Origin: Batillaria attramentaria
Taxonomy: Eukaryota > Mollusca > Gastropoda > Batillariidae
Assembly (NCBI GenBank): GCA_018292915.2
Contig: JACVVK020000369.1
Coordinates: 326,001-390,000 of the forward strand
Length of the DNA: 64,000 nt
Direction of reading: 5' to 3'
Part shown: piece after piece, positions 1 through 10,923 of the stretch
Layout: each line of letters starts with the position of its first letter
How positions within the stretch are numbered: position 1 is the stretch's first letter
Program-made: the position numbers and the translations under genes
Notes under the pieces: generated by a model
The model's database searches: none
Told to the model about the DNA's origin: nothing
What the model saw: only the letters and a program-made list of their open reading frames with translations

Positions 1-635
<635 letters not shown>

Positions 636-1054
636 GACATAGACATCTCTTCCGTGGTTTTGGACATAGACATCTCTTCCGCGGTTTTTGACATAGACAT
701 CTCTTCCGTGGCTTTGGACACAGACATCTCTCCCCGTGGTTTTTGACATAGACATCATTCCCGTGGTTTTGGACATAGACATCATTCCCGTGGTTTTTGA
801 CATAGACATCTCTCCCGTGGCTTTGGACACAGACATCTCTCCCGTGGTTACTGACATAGACATCATTCCCGTGGTTTTTGACATAGACATCATTCCCGTG
901 GTTTTTGACATAGACATCATTCCCGTGGTTTCTGACATAGACATCATTCCCGTGGTTTTTGACAAAGACATCATTCCCGTGGTTTCTGACATAGACATCA
1001 TTCCCGTGACTTTGGACATAGACATCTCTTCCGAGACTTTATACATAGACATCT
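636..1054. repeat. 27-bp minisatellite, about 15 copies
   Basis: The unit starts GACATAGACATC and ends in CCCGTGG plus a T-rich tail. Unit length is a multiple of three and lacks stops in some frames, so both strands show open frames (DIDIIPVVF on +, MSMSKTTGM on -). Variants differ at a few positions (ATCATT or ATCTCT; TTTTT or CTTTG). Openness follows from the repeat and is not by itself evidence of coding. Confidence 0.93.
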
Positions 1055-1509
1055 AGTAAACGGCAAGGGGGTTGCACTCTGACAGGCAAAAGGTGTTGCA
1101 CTCTACAGGCAAGCAGTCGAACACGGATAACTCGAAATCGCTCGGGGACTGAAAATTTGTTCGAGATATGCTAATTTCGACTTATCGACGGATAAGCCGA
1201 ATTCGTAGCAAATTTACTAGACATTTCGACTAAAGCGTATATCACTCGGATTTGTCGAAATCGGTCGAAATTTACGTGATATTTCGGCTTAAAAGAATAC
1301 CTTTTCTTTCCTATTAAAAACTAGCGGGATGGGCCGTCCCCACTCGGAGGCAACTCCTCAACACCCTTATGTTCTTACCCGGCCTGGTCCACCCCCATAC
1401 CAAGTGGTGGCGATCGAACCACTGTTTTCCGAGGCAGCCGTCCCCAACCCAGAGCGCAGGGAAGAGCCCGACCCCTGGGAAACACACCGACCCCCTATGT
1501 ACGTCTCCC

Positions 1510-1563
1510 GGTGACCCCCCCCCCCCCCCCCCCCCCCCACCACCCCCTCGTGTGCGTGTGCGC

Positions 1564-1641
<78 letters not shown>
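1510..1641. repeat. Compound C-run / (CT)n / (GT)n tract
   Basis: A run of over 20 C is followed by CT dinucleotides and then GT dinucleotides. Open frames across it are low-complexity artefacts. Confidence 0.95.
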
Positions 1642-1644
<3 letters not shown>

Positions 1645-1743
1645 CTTACCGTTGACCTGTATTCCCAGTGGGGTAACTCGAAACAAAACCAACTTGCCAT
1701 GCGCCACGGCCATAGAGTCGCCACACGCTAAGGATTATGAATT

Positions 1744-2062
1744 CGGCGAACTAGTTCTTTCTTAACCGACCGTTAATGATATGCATACGTCATCGCCCGA
1801 ACAAGGCGGAAGTTGAGACAATCGTAAACAACTTTGTTCATGCGCACAACAGCTCTCCCCGAGCAACCAATCAGAGCGCAGAATCGGCCAAAGGATCGCG
1901 AGGGTTCTCACGACACGCTGTGCAGACCTCAAACCTAGTTCGGCGTACCTTTCGAACCAGAGTTTGCGAAGAAGTGTTCGGTCGGTTAAGAAACAACGTG
2001 CGCGAATCTAGTTCGCTGTATTCTTCGAACATAGTTCGCGAAACAAAAGTTCGCCCGGTTAA
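1744..2062. repeat. Inverted-repeat segment, possible MITE
   Basis: The sequence around 1745-1771 (AACTAGTTCTTTCTTAACCG) returns in inverted form near 1978-2020 (CGGTCGGTTAAGAA, then a TAGTTCG block), and GGTTAAGAACGGCC follows at 2050. No target duplication was identified. Confidence 0.3.
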
Positions 2063-2542
2063 GAACGGCCTTTAAACACGTGGAGACGAGAAGCTGGGGT
2101 GGAAAAAGGAGGTTAGGAGGTCAGTTGTGTACGTGATAATCTTTGTGTCTGGCAGCATGCGAGTTTAAGAATGAGGCCAAGAGGAAACGCGGGGGGTGGG
2201 GGATTGCCCTTATTCTGTCATTGTGGCGGGTGGTAATATGTACAGGCTTCGAATTCGTCTTAACCGTAGTCAGCAAACCAAAAATTGTTCGACTTAAGCG
2301 TGTTTCGACTTAGCTACGTACACGTATTCTTCAAATTTCGACTTAGCCGAAGTAAAATTAGTCTCATAAAGAAGGGGTTCTGCCGGGGAATTTTGTTGTT
2401 GTTGTTCGACTTAGCCGAATTTCGACTTATCCGTGTTCGAGTTACGCGAGCGGGCGGGGGTGTACTAAAAGTCTTCTAGTTCTAGAAGTAACAAAGAAGA
2501 AGGTAAGAAAGAAAGGGATAAAAATACCCAAGTGTAAATAAT

Positions 2543-2731
2543 AATATTGATGATGATGATGATGATGATGATGATAAGGGTGGGTGGGGTGGGTGTTTGG
2601 GAGTTTAACGTCCTTTTCCACCACATAGGGTGATATCAAAGACGGGGCAACGATGAAAAAGCCAGCACAAATATTTGGCCCCAGCGGGGATCGAACTCAC
2701 GACGATGATGATGATGATGATGATGATGATA
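2543..2731 (-). mobile_element. tRNA-derived SINE (GTTAAAC-tail family), truncated, flanked by (GAT)n
   Basis: On the minus strand the body reads from GTCGTGAGTTCGATCC through CCAAATATTTGTGCTGG to GGACGTTAAACTCCC. The tRNA head is cut off and replaced by a GAT array at 2702-2731; another GAT array lies at 2543-2574. Same family as 3660-3845, 11838-12007, 26186-26365 and 43728-43896. Confidence 0.75.
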
Positions 2732-2785
2732 CACATTGTGATAAATCACAATGATAAATGATAAATCACAATGATACAGCGCACC

Positions 2786-3102
2786 TACCCATTGCGCATT
2801 CGGGGCGAAGATTTTTTTCTTCCTCGTATGTGGCACCGTTCATTCGGGCCGACCGTCGATTGGGGGTTCTCTCCGGGTACTCTGGCTTCCTCCCCCTGAG
2901 CTTTTGAAATGTTTAGCCCACAAAAAAATGCAATTGTAAAATTCCGAAACATAAATTGTTGAGCTGGCCCTTCGCACCGCGTGACTGTCATGTGTTCATG
3001 TCCAGTGTGTGAGAGAATACTTGTGATTCACGTGAGCGTGCGTGTTGGGTTGAGCTCGCGGCGCTAAAGCGCCTATATTCATGTTATTATTATTATTATT
3101 AC
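2786..3102 (+). mobile_element. SINE body, 5'-truncated (family of 49242-49652)
   Basis: It shares the blocks GTGGCACCGTTCATTCGGGC, GGGGTTCTCTCCGGGTACTC and GATTCACGTGAGCGTGCGTG with the fuller copy at 49.3 kb and ends in (ATT)n. The tRNA-like head is missing. Confidence 0.7.
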
Positions 3103-3231
3103 ATGCCTAGCCAGCCAGTTACATACAACTTCAGTTTAGCCCACTCTTTGTGGAGTGTCCACAAAGTTTCTAAAACACTCAGCTTTGAAAAAACAAAACA
3201 AATAACAACCACCACCAAAAACAACAACAGC

Positions 3232-3232
<1 letters not shown>

Positions 3233-3290
<58 letters not shown>
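3233..3290. repeat. (CA)n followed by (CG)n
   Basis: CA dinucleotides pass directly into CG dinucleotides, a sequence able to adopt Z-DNA. Confidence 0.95.
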
Positions 3291-3299
3291 CAAGAGTGT

Positions 3300-3645
3300 T
3301 CAAGGGAGCTTACCTTCTGATTGAAAGCGGTTATACTTGTGGTTTGTGTCCCTTCTCAGTTCTGGGGAGAGCCGATACCAAGGCACGTCCCACAGACTCG
3401 TTCACTTTGCTTTGTTTCCACAGGGTTGTTTTAGGTTGTCCCTAGAGCTGCCAGGCGTGTTTGGCGTGAGTTGATTTAACCCGCTCCACTGCCGCGCTGT
3501 AAGGGCTTGACGTTATTCGCGTATGACGTCAGAAGCAAGAATATTATGCAATTCAGTTTTAACCACGGATCATTATTTGAATTGCCACTGCTCGCCACAC
3601 GTTTTTCCGTGAGTTTTGGAATTGTCGGCTGTCTAGAGGTTAATT
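3300..3645. other. Intergenic, nothing recognised
   Basis: No coding similarity, repeat or RNA-like structure was recognised. Confidence 0.5.
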
Positions 3646-3659
3646 AAGATTCGAGAGAT

Positions 3660-3845
3660 GGGTGGGCGGGGTGGGTGTCTGGAAGTTTAACGGCCTTTCC
3701 CACCACATATGGGTGATATCAGTCAAAAGACGGGACAACGAGAAAAAGGCCAGCAAAAATATTTGGCCCCAGCCGGCCGGGATTAGAACTCACGACCCGG
3801 GCATTGAGAGTCCAACGTTCTACCATTCGGCTATCCCGGCTCCCC
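3660..3845 (-). mobile_element. tRNA-derived SINE with 14-bp target duplication
   Basis: The minus strand shows a tRNA-like head (GGGAGCCGGGATAGCCGAAT, with the promoter B-box region around TGAGTTCTAATCCC) followed by the family body and GTTAAAC tail. Flanks match as AAGATTCGAGAGAT (3646-3659) and AAGATTCGACAGAT (3846-3859), one mismatch in 14. Confidence 0.85.
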
Positions 3846-3859
3846 AAGATTCGACAGAT

Positions 3860-4894
3860 ACCGGCAACACGAGTTGACTATATCAATTTAATGCCGTAGC
3901 GAACAAGCCTCTTACCACTCCTGCCAATCAACTTGAAAAGGGACGAGCCCCCAAAATTCAGCCAATCGCGCACCGCCGTATAGTGAGCACAACACGTGGC
4001 ATGGTCTGGCAAACGGCTTTCTTGGTAAGCACATGTAGTTTGGTATGACTGAAACTTGGGAAGAAAGCAGTAAGTCCATTGACGTCATTTGAGAGAAAAG
4101 ACCATTACGCGGTCGAACTGACACCCCTTTTCCCACAAAAATGACGTTATGGACGTACTTTGCTTTGCCGATACTCGTCAGAGTAAAGGCCGGGCGGGGT
4201 TTTGACCTCGGGCTTTTCCAGAAATCGTGAGAGAGCTGCCAGTGAATTGAGGGTGCACGTAAACACCGCATCCCAACCGCTATTTTGCCGACTATGCATG
4301 TCTAATCGAGGGGGGAAGAGGCGTAAGCGTTACGCATTTTATAAGAGCTTAGGCCATTTTTCAAGATAACGCAAGATCTTAAAGCGAAAACATCTGAGTA
4401 CGACCCTGTCAAATATATAATTCGCACTGCGCAACTTACTCGCAATTTGCGTCATTTACTTGTAATGACTGGTTTTCTACAATCCCACACAAGGAGGAAT
4501 GGACTCATCCCATAAAGTTGTTTCTCCAGTTTATATGCTATTTTGTCTGTTTTGTTGTTGTTGTCACGTGTTTTTGTTGTTTTGTTGTTGTTGTTGTTGT
4601 TTTTTGGTTTTGTTTTTTTAAAATCTGCCAAATCCACCCAAAGAGACAAGTTTCTACAGTCTTTGCATCTACTGACAGTAAATTGGTAATATAAAAGTGT
4701 GCTTGCCAAGAGAGAGAGAGAGAGACGTCGTCATTTCTGTCGGAGGCAGTGACTCGACACACCATTGTACAACTCCCGCCAAAAAGAACCCAGTAAGTGC
4801 GACACGTGCCTATGTTTCACACATACATGTGTCGTTAACTAACGGTATTGGTTTTCTCATTTTGACATAAAAAATACCACAAACACATCTTCTG
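3860..4894. other. Intergenic; AT-rich, short GTT and GA runs
   Basis: A 119-codon minus-strand open frame at 3912-4271 resembles nothing I know. A short piece at 4490-4530 (CATCCCATAAAGTTGTTTCTC) matches the repeat at 20983-21001. GTT repeats lie near 4550-4610 and GA repeats near 4711-4725. Confidence 0.5.
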
Positions 4895-5090
4895 TTTCAT
4901 TATTCAATTCAATTTCAATTCAAAATACTTCATTTGTCCCTTTCGGGCAATTAAAAGGTAGCCGGTAACCGGACGGGCAATGACTAATGACATCAACATC
5001 AAACATCAACATTAAAAATTACCCAGCTAAATACTACTAAAATATAAGATATAAATATCACACATACTACTAAAATATAAGATATAAATA

Positions 5091-5157
<67 letters not shown>

Positions 5158-5898
5158 TACCCACCCACAGACACAAGACAACCTCCTACACCTCACAACT
5201 CATTAAGAAATGAAACAGCAGTGGGAATAAAATAATGCCTTCTGCGATTGGTTTTGCATGCAGGGCATCTAAAACGCCGGCCAGACGGAAGGGTTTCAAA
5301 AAGGGGAAACAATGCATGGTTCTCGCGTGACAAAATACAACGAGCCTTCCTTTTTATTTGCTGCTTGCAGAACAGGGTGATAATTTATCTCTCTGTGTCT
5401 CTCCAATTATCTTCGAACTAACATAAACAATCTTCTGCAGGCTGTTCCTGTTTTTAACGCTGAGGTTAAAATACCAGCAAATGAATGAAAAACATAAAAC
5501 ACTTTCAATAAACGACTTATAGAACAGGTTTAAAATAGTTCTATCAACCGAAAAGGAATTTAACTTTCTCAGAAAGTACAGACGCTGCTGACATTTCGTC
5601 CCATCTGAGTTGCTCATCGAACACCGTGCCTAGGTATTTGTACTTGGTGACTATATCGACTTCTCTATCATTAATGATTGTTTTGATAGGACTGCTGGCA
5701 TGTTTCCTGAAGTCAATTACTAACTCCTTGGTCTTGTTAATATTAACTTGTAGGTACTTATTTCAGTTCTTTGTCATGTTTGGACTCTTCCTCGGACGTC
5801 CTCAGATGTCCAACACGATTGGTTTTGCATGCAGGGCATCTAAAACGCCGGCCAGACGGAAGGGTTTCAAAAAGGGGAAACAATGCATGGTTCTCGCG
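4895..5898 (-). mobile_element. L2/CR1-group LINE, 3' fragment with internal 83-bp duplication
   Basis: On the minus strand the reverse-transcriptase C-terminal region reads LQVNINKTKELVIDF, then YKYLGTVFDEQLRWDE, QQRLYFLRKLNSFSVDRTIL and LPSGRRFRCPACKTNR, typical of L2-like LINEs. The protein ends near 5193; a 3' region with an AC array (5092-5155) and a tail of ATTGA-like repeats reaches 4895. The LPSGRR-coding segment occurs twice as identical 83-bp copies, 5245-5327 and 5816-5898, bracketing the rest. In-frame stops show it is dead. It abuts the mucin-like exon that follows. Confidence 0.85.
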
Positions 5899-6288
5899 GG
5901 CCTCAACAGCGACAACAACGTCGCAAGATGCAGGCGCCGATGACACACTCACAACCAGGACAACAACAATAACAACAGCACCGCCGGAGGACGAAACGAG
6001 AGAAACTTTGGGGGGCACCCAGAATAACGACGTCACTTCCACTGCAAGTGACGTCAGCACGGTCTCGACATAACAGCCAATGACGCAACATCGGAAACCA
6101 CCACGACAGCTGAAGAAGAGGGCAGCCCGAATATCGACGTCACCTCAACTGATGGTGACGTCAGCACGCTCTCAACTGACCCAACAAACACAGACGCAAC
6201 ACCGGATGAAACTGCAGAAACGTCAACGGGCAACGACTTCGTCACAACCGCTGGCGACTATACGGCATTAACTGACGCAACGGGCACT
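5899..6288 (+). CDS. Mucin-like Thr/Ser-rich exon of a membrane protein (frameshifted)
   Basis: This exon encodes a Thr/Ser/Asp-rich segment likely to be O-glycosylated outside the cell. The first part reads in one frame (STATTTSQDAGADDTLTTRT, later NNDVTSTASDVSTVST) up to a stop near 6071. The second part reads in the frame one base off (SETTTTAEEEGSPNIDVTST, later GDYTALTDATGT) to a GT at 6289. NNDVTSTASDVSTVST and NIDVTSTDGDVSTLST are internal repeats on either side of the break, which argues that one base was lost or gained around 6055-6070. The GT after codon position three gives a phase-0 donor matching the phase-0 acceptor at 6997. The true 5' boundary is unclear because a LINE ends at 5898. 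It may be a pseudogene or an assembly error; the frames are seen, the function is inferred. Confidence 0.55.
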
Positions 6289-6997
6289 GTAATCTTTGCT
6301 TTTCTCCCCCCCCCCCCTTTTTTTTTTGAAGGGGGGGGGGGGGGGGTGTCTTTATTTTTCGTTGAGGAAAAGTGAGGGGGGGGGGCAGTTTTTATTTTAC
6401 CCTGACCTTGGTTGACTGTTTGACTGACTGACTGACTAATTGGTTGACCGACCGACCGACCGACCGACGGACGGACGGACGGACGGACGGACGGACGGAC
6501 GGCTGGTTGACTGCCCGACTGATTGATTTGATGATTTATCTTATTTTAATTGATTGATCATTTGTTTTGATTGACTGGCCATTTGATTTGATTTGATTGA
6601 TCATTTGAATGATCATTTGATTTCATTTGATTTGATCTTGTGATTTCATTTGATTTGATCTTGTGATTTCATTGATCATTTGAGTTGATTTCATTTGATG
6701 ATCATTTGATTGATCATTTGCTTTTATTTGATTTGATTGGTCATTTGATTTGATTGGTCATTTGATTGGTCATTTGATTTGATTTGATTTGTTGATCGTT
6801 TGATTGATCATTAATTTTGATTGATCCTTCGATTTGATCATTTGATTTGATTGGTCATTCGATTTTTATAATTTGATTTGATTAGTTATTCGACTTGATT
6901 TGACTGGTTATTCGATTTGATTGATCATGTGATTTCATTTGATTTCACTGACTTTCTAAATGACCGAATCATTGATTGCCTCACTGATTGACCGCAG
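6289..6997 (+). repeat. Intron filled with degenerate tetranucleotide and TTGATT-type repeats
   Basis: T and G runs (6300-6380) are followed by GACT, GACC and GACG arrays (about 6416-6500), then about 450 bases of imperfect TTTGATTTGATCATTTGA-like repeats. The intron ends in TTGACCGCAG just before 6998. Confidence 0.75.
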
Positions 6998-7339
6998 GCC
7001 ACAACGTCCACTCCCCAGCTCACAAGCCCGTGCTGCCAGGCCTGCCAGCGGGGTTCGACCGGGTCATGGAACCAGTCGGTCACGCAGGTGCAGGATGAGA
7101 TCGCCAGACTTCAAAAGGAGTTAACGCTGGACAAGACCAACCTGTCTGCCACGGTCAGACGTAAAACGAGTGCCGAGGACTCGCGCCCTTCTGCCCAGGC
7201 CACGGGCCTGGTGGGTGTGGTCCTGATGGCGACGGTGGCCGGTCTCATCATTGTGCTGGATCTGAGGGCCTGGGCAAAGACCGTAGATAATAAGACAGGG
7301 AACTCTTTCATAGCGCCTACGAGATCGGAGAGCGAGTGA
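6998..7339 (+). CDS. Terminal exon: coiled stalk, transmembrane helix, short tail
   Basis: The exon opens after ACCGCAG with ATTSTPQLTSPCCQACQRGS, joins in phase 0 to the mucin-like exon upstream, and ends at a TGA at 7337-7339. Order of parts: Thr/Pro-rich start, a CCxxC motif, a helical charged stretch (VQDEIARLQKELTLDKTNLS), then TVRRKTSAEDSRPSAQATG, one hydrophobic helix (LVGVVLMATVAGLIIVLDL) and a cytoplasmic tail of about 30 residues ending SESE. The stretch before the helix (RKxSAxDxRPSA, then a glycine-rich helix and an acidic residue) is a tail style I recall from many molluscan membrane proteins with varied ectodomains, which suggests a type I cell-surface glycoprotein. The ectodomain exons are probably outside the window. 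It may be the end of a relative of the LDLa gene that starts at 21.7 kb; that is inference only. Confidence 0.7.
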   Translation, partial: ATTSTPQLTSPCCQACQRGSTGSWNQSVTQVQDEIARLQKELTLDKTNLSATVRRKTSAEDSRPSAQATGLVGVVLMATVAGLIIVLDLRAWAKTVDNKTGNSFIAPTRSESE

Positions 7340-7753
7340 CGTCCCTTGCGCTTTTCCTGCTCAGCGTGTAACGTCCCTCTGTTGGATCTGTTTTGTGCGC
7401 GTTTATCTGTTTGACTTTGTGCATGAAAAACAAGGGTCCGAGACAAAAATCGACGTTTGTGGCATCTTAGATGTCTGAATGGCTTGCTGATATTGGTTTT
7501 TAGATATGATTAAGCTATTTTGTCCTGTCCGGCAGCCCAAGTGCGCCGAGCGACATGCCACACACTGTAGCACATCACCATTGTCAGGCTACCTGCCATC
7601 TGAGGAAACCAAACGCCCCCCCCCCCCAAAAAAAAAAAAAAAACCCACAAAAAACAACAACAAACAAACAAACAAACAAAACAAAACAAAACAATGCTGA
7701 CTGCTATGTGTTGCAAGACAAAGAAAGATTTGATATAGTTCTGTTCACCTTTT

Positions 7754-7784
<31 letters not shown>

Positions 7785-8106
7785 GAATGCAAGAGGAAGA
7801 ACCGCTAACATTTCCACGTTTATTTATACATGTATATGATGGCAGACTTCATGAGTTTCTAACAGCATAACCTGCCCCCCCCCCCCCCCCCCCAAAAAAA
7901 AAGGACTCGCAGTTCACAGTTGTAACAGAATGGAGAAGGTTGACCTGGAACGCAGTGAAAACTGCATTTGCTCTTCTCAAAAATACACCCCATACAGTGA
8001 GAAAGCCAACAAAGGAGTGCACACCAGAAAGACTTCCACAGAAGAAGTAAAAAAATAAACCTCTTTTGGCAGGTAATAATACAAGCATAAAAGGAATCCT
8101 GGTATT
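7340..8106. other. 3' flank and intergenic; homopolymers and an AC array
   Basis: It holds C/A runs with AAAC repeats (7617-7694), an AC array (about 7760-7786) and a C/A run (7875-7902). No polyadenylation signal for the upstream gene stood out. Confidence 0.5.
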
Positions 8107-8269
8107 TCAGTTGTCCTTAACAATGTAACCATGCACATCAGATTCTTTTGACCATATGGAGCAGTGTGGCCACTGCGTAAAGTGGAATCTCAGGTGTACT
8201 TTAATCAGCTCATCTGGCTGCTTCCCCAGCAGATCTTCCCGTCTGGTGTTCTGCACCCATTTCATGCAC
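8107..8269 (-). CDS. THAP-domain gene, exon 2 (C-terminal half of the finger)
   Basis: On the minus strand the intron ends CATCAACAG and the exon completes the codon split at the end of exon 1 (AG plus G). It reads RCMKWVQNTRREDLLGKQPD, then ELIKVHLRFHFTQWPHC, and stops at 8107-8109. The spacing Cys-x2-Trp-Val, Arg-Arg-x-Asp-Leu and a terminal His-Phe is characteristic of THAP zinc fingers, which bind DNA in regulators and in P-element-type transposases. The family normally has Cys-x2-His-Phe; here it is Leu-Arg-Phe-His-Phe, so the third zinc ligand is replaced and one residue is missing. The usual segment after the finger (AVPTIF-like) is absent and the protein ends 17 residues later. It is therefore a decayed copy or an odd isoform. 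Confidence 0.7.
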
Positions 8270-8582
8270 CTGTTGATGTAGTATCCAATATCTTAACAAC
8301 CGTTTGCGTAATTATCAAGCAAGTACTTGGCCTGTACGACGATATGCATGGGCACTGCGTGTCAAACATTTTCTGTAAAACTTGATATTGGCCACCAGAA
8401 CCTATAGCAAATTGCAATATTCTCTCCTGCCTACGCTGTGAGACCACGTGCTCCTTGTAGAATTAGAAATATGATACGAACTCGGGGATGATCTTAGATC
8501 TAAAAATCTGCAGGTCCAGGGCTATAGCGAACCATTTTCGCCTATTTCTTCCTAGCAACGATACAAATTATGTTCTGCTTAC
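8270..8582 (-). other. Intron of the THAP gene
   Basis: On the minus strand this begins GTAAGC and ends ATCAACAG. No further coding segment is seen in it. Confidence 0.6.
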
Positions 8583-8704
8583 CTTTCTCTCCCCCTCGGG
8601 AACTGGAAAAATGCCTTGTTGGCACCGGATTTCTTCAAACGTGCATTGTTGCAGCCTATGGCGCAGCAGAATTCGCCACCTTCCCCCTTTCTGTCTGTAG
8701 CCAT
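8583..8704 (-). CDS. THAP-domain gene, exon 1 (start of C2CH finger)
   Basis: On the minus strand ATG (8704-8702) opens MATDRKGEGGEFCCAIGCNN, continuing ARLKKSGANKAFFQFPRGRE, followed by a GTAAGC donor at 8582. The Cys-x4-Cys pair, Asn-Asn, and the Phe-x-Phe-Pro-Arg run are the N-terminal half of a THAP domain. Codon phase (two bases left over) fits the exon at 8269 across a 313-bp intron with GT-AG ends. THAP fingers act in the nucleus as sequence-specific DNA binders; many are derived from P-element transposases. The start is chosen because it is the first ATG in frame and leaves a normal short leader before the first Cys. Upstream sequence holds CCAAT and TGACGTAA motifs (about 8983-8997) that could belong to its promoter, but they lie inside an inverted-repeat element. 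Confidence 0.75.
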
Positions 8705-8831
8705 GCTCGAGACGAGCAGGAAAAACGCAAGGGACGTAACTCCTACCTATCCTCGCGTTTTGCGTCGAGTTCCCTGTCTTATTATCTACGGTCTTTGGCC
8801 TGGGTGTCTGGCAGAGTGTAGTCTAAAGCCT

Positions 8832-9138
8832 GCTCTTAACTGGGCACAGCGCGCGAAACACACATGTACACATCACAGTCGTTGCGCTCGGTGTGTCTCT
8901 ACTATTTACAAAACTGAACACAGCTGTGCTCGGTGACAAACCGATTGAAGATGCACTCTCCGCCATGTTTGCGCGCCGAGTGACGTAACACAGCCAATCA
9001 GAATCTGTTGTGGAAACCACAGTCACAGTTGTGGCTATTTGAAATCCAGGTTGCTGTGATGACGCCACAGCGGCGGAAACCCCCCCAAATCACAACTGTG
9101 GACAGCACTGTGGCTCTCCGCAGTGCCCAGTTAAGAGC
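8832..9138. mobile_element. Possible MITE with inverted ends
   Basis: GCTCTTAACTGGGCAC (8832-8847) returns as its exact reverse complement at 9123-9138, with looser similarity just outside (AAAGCC on each side). Internal CCAAT and TGACGTAA motifs and smaller inverted repeats around CACAACTGTG are present. No clear target duplication was found. Confidence 0.45.
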
Positions 9139-9355
9139 CGGATCAAAGCCCACACAGCATATTGTGTCTGAACGCAAAATTTGAAATACAAGAAAAGGAA
9201 CGTAGCAGTAGACTAGTGGCTGCAAGTGATAGAAACTAATAAAACTACGTAGGACAAAAAACAAGATGGTCACCAGCCCAATATGTTGTTTCGATTTAAC
9301 CACCTGCTGTCGTCACGGTCGTTCTTTTAAAATGCCATGTATCGAAGAGGAGGAC

Positions 9356-9420
<65 letters not shown>

Positions 9421-9752
9421 CAGTGATTTACGTCAACCTCTGTATGTTCTGGTTATCAAAAAAACAATACATGTTTGTATAATTACTATGTAAGTGTGAC
9501 TGTGTTGAGCTCTGTGTAAACAATGGCATGTGCGGAAAGTTCAGTATTGTAGTGTTCATGTAAGGTATGGTCTGTGCTATTGTGTGTGAATGTCATGTAC
9601 ACGTATAGTGCATACTGTCTACTGTATAGAGATGTATGTAATATGATATTGTATTCTTGTGTTGCTTACCTCCCCCCCCCCCTTTCAGTCATGGGCCAAA
9701 AGCCTAACTGAAATAAAAACTAGTCATTGTCATTCTCTCTCTCTCTCTCTTT

Positions 9753-9789
<37 letters not shown>
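9139..9789. other. Intergenic with two (CT)n(CA)n arrays
   Basis: Compound arrays lie at about 9355-9418 and 9735-9788. Nothing else is recognised. Confidence 0.6.
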
Positions 9790-9790
<1 letters not shown>

Positions 9791-9971
9791 GATCCTGATG
9801 AAGCACTAGCATTATGGTACAGGCTGTTCCCTGGTGTCCTTGACACACACGCCCCACAACGTACTAAGCGGGTAAAACATCCCCGAATGCCACCATGGCT
9901 TACATAGGACATTAAACACGCTATGAAGGTCCGAGATAATTTGAAACGAGAAAAGAAATTCCAAGAATTCA

Positions 9972-10923
9972 GTGAGTGAGTGAGTTTTTAGGGCTTAAAG
10001 CCGCGCAAGCCACAAAGACTAATTCGCGGCTGAGTGTGCCTGCACTACATGAAAAAAACAACAAAAATGTAACGTTGGACAAAGGATGCAAACTGGTCTA
10101 CGGGGCTATATAAACCTAGGACATGCAAGAGACGCTGCACCTTCATGCTAATTTCTCGAACTCCCGATTACAAAAAAGCGTAGAAAACAAATAACAATTA
10201 CAACTGGGTAAAACAAAGATAAATACTAAGCGCATATACAGCAAATATTGCAACTTATCATCTCCTAGGCGCAATAAACCAGTTCGCAGCATATGCCCAA
10301 CATCACTTATTCCTAACCACTGGTAGTGCAGACGTGAGTGAGAGGTTGAAAAAAAGAAATATAGATGAAAGGGCCGAACTTAGAAATCAGCTGAGAGATG
10401 AGAGGAAGGACAGAGCGGCTAAATTCGGGAGGTTTTAAAGAGAAAGATACAGGTGAATGGGCTGGTGAGGGATAGACAGAGAGGTAGGAAGGAAAATTCC
10501 TTAGTTGCCAATGAAGACAACATGCCTGGGAGGCAGTTGAAGAACAGACCGCTCCAACACGGAACCTCCCCGCCGTGAGGCGGTTCGGGAAAACAACGCA
10601 CCAGAGAGGGGTGCGTTGTGAAGGTCTTCAACGTGACAGGTGTTCAGCAGCACCAGCAGGGCGCTGCGAACAAAGCCCGCCAGGCTGAAGACCAGGTGGG
10701 GGGAATCCAGTGAAGTCGGCCTTCAGAAATGACCCTCAGATGTCTCACTGGATCAAGGGTCAGCAGACACCCGCTTACTGACCTCCCCCCGGAGGAGATT
10801 TTAAGAGAGCAAAAGACAGGTGAATGGACCGATGGAGGCAGAAATAAGAGTAAAGAAAGAGCAAAAGGGGTGGGCAAGCTTGGCGAAATCAGCCCCGCCG
10901 CGTGAAGGCGAGCCCATGGGGCC
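9972..10923 (-). mobile_element. 952-bp retroposon-like insertion with 12-bp target duplication
   Basis: The direct repeat TCCAAGAATTCA flanks the insert at 9960-9971 and 10924-10935, and the host LINE frame resumes after it. On the minus strand the insert ends in GCGCGGCTTTAAGCCCTAAA followed by ACTC repeats. The 3' 370 bases match repeats at 20505-20775 and 50225-50592. The 5' part (10350-10920) holds two similar GACAGGTGAATGG blocks and is not seen in those two copies. Confidence 0.8.

Larger units (their letters stand above)
1114..2455. mobile_element. Diverged relative of the pogo-type element at 27.2 and 51.0 kb
   Basis: The left edge begins CAGTCGAACACGG, close to the CAGTCAAACATGC terminus at 27231. 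The right edge (2280-2455) holds the same GGGTTCTG / CCGGGGAATT block and repeated TTCGACTTA motifs seen near 28200-28320 in the better copy. The interior is filled with other sequence, including the microsatellite at 1510-1641. Ends and target duplication are not clean, so the boundaries are approximate. Confidence 0.4.

Noticed and set aside
3912..4271. 119-codon minus-strand open frame
   Set aside because: No recognisable domain, no splice or start context; probably chance.
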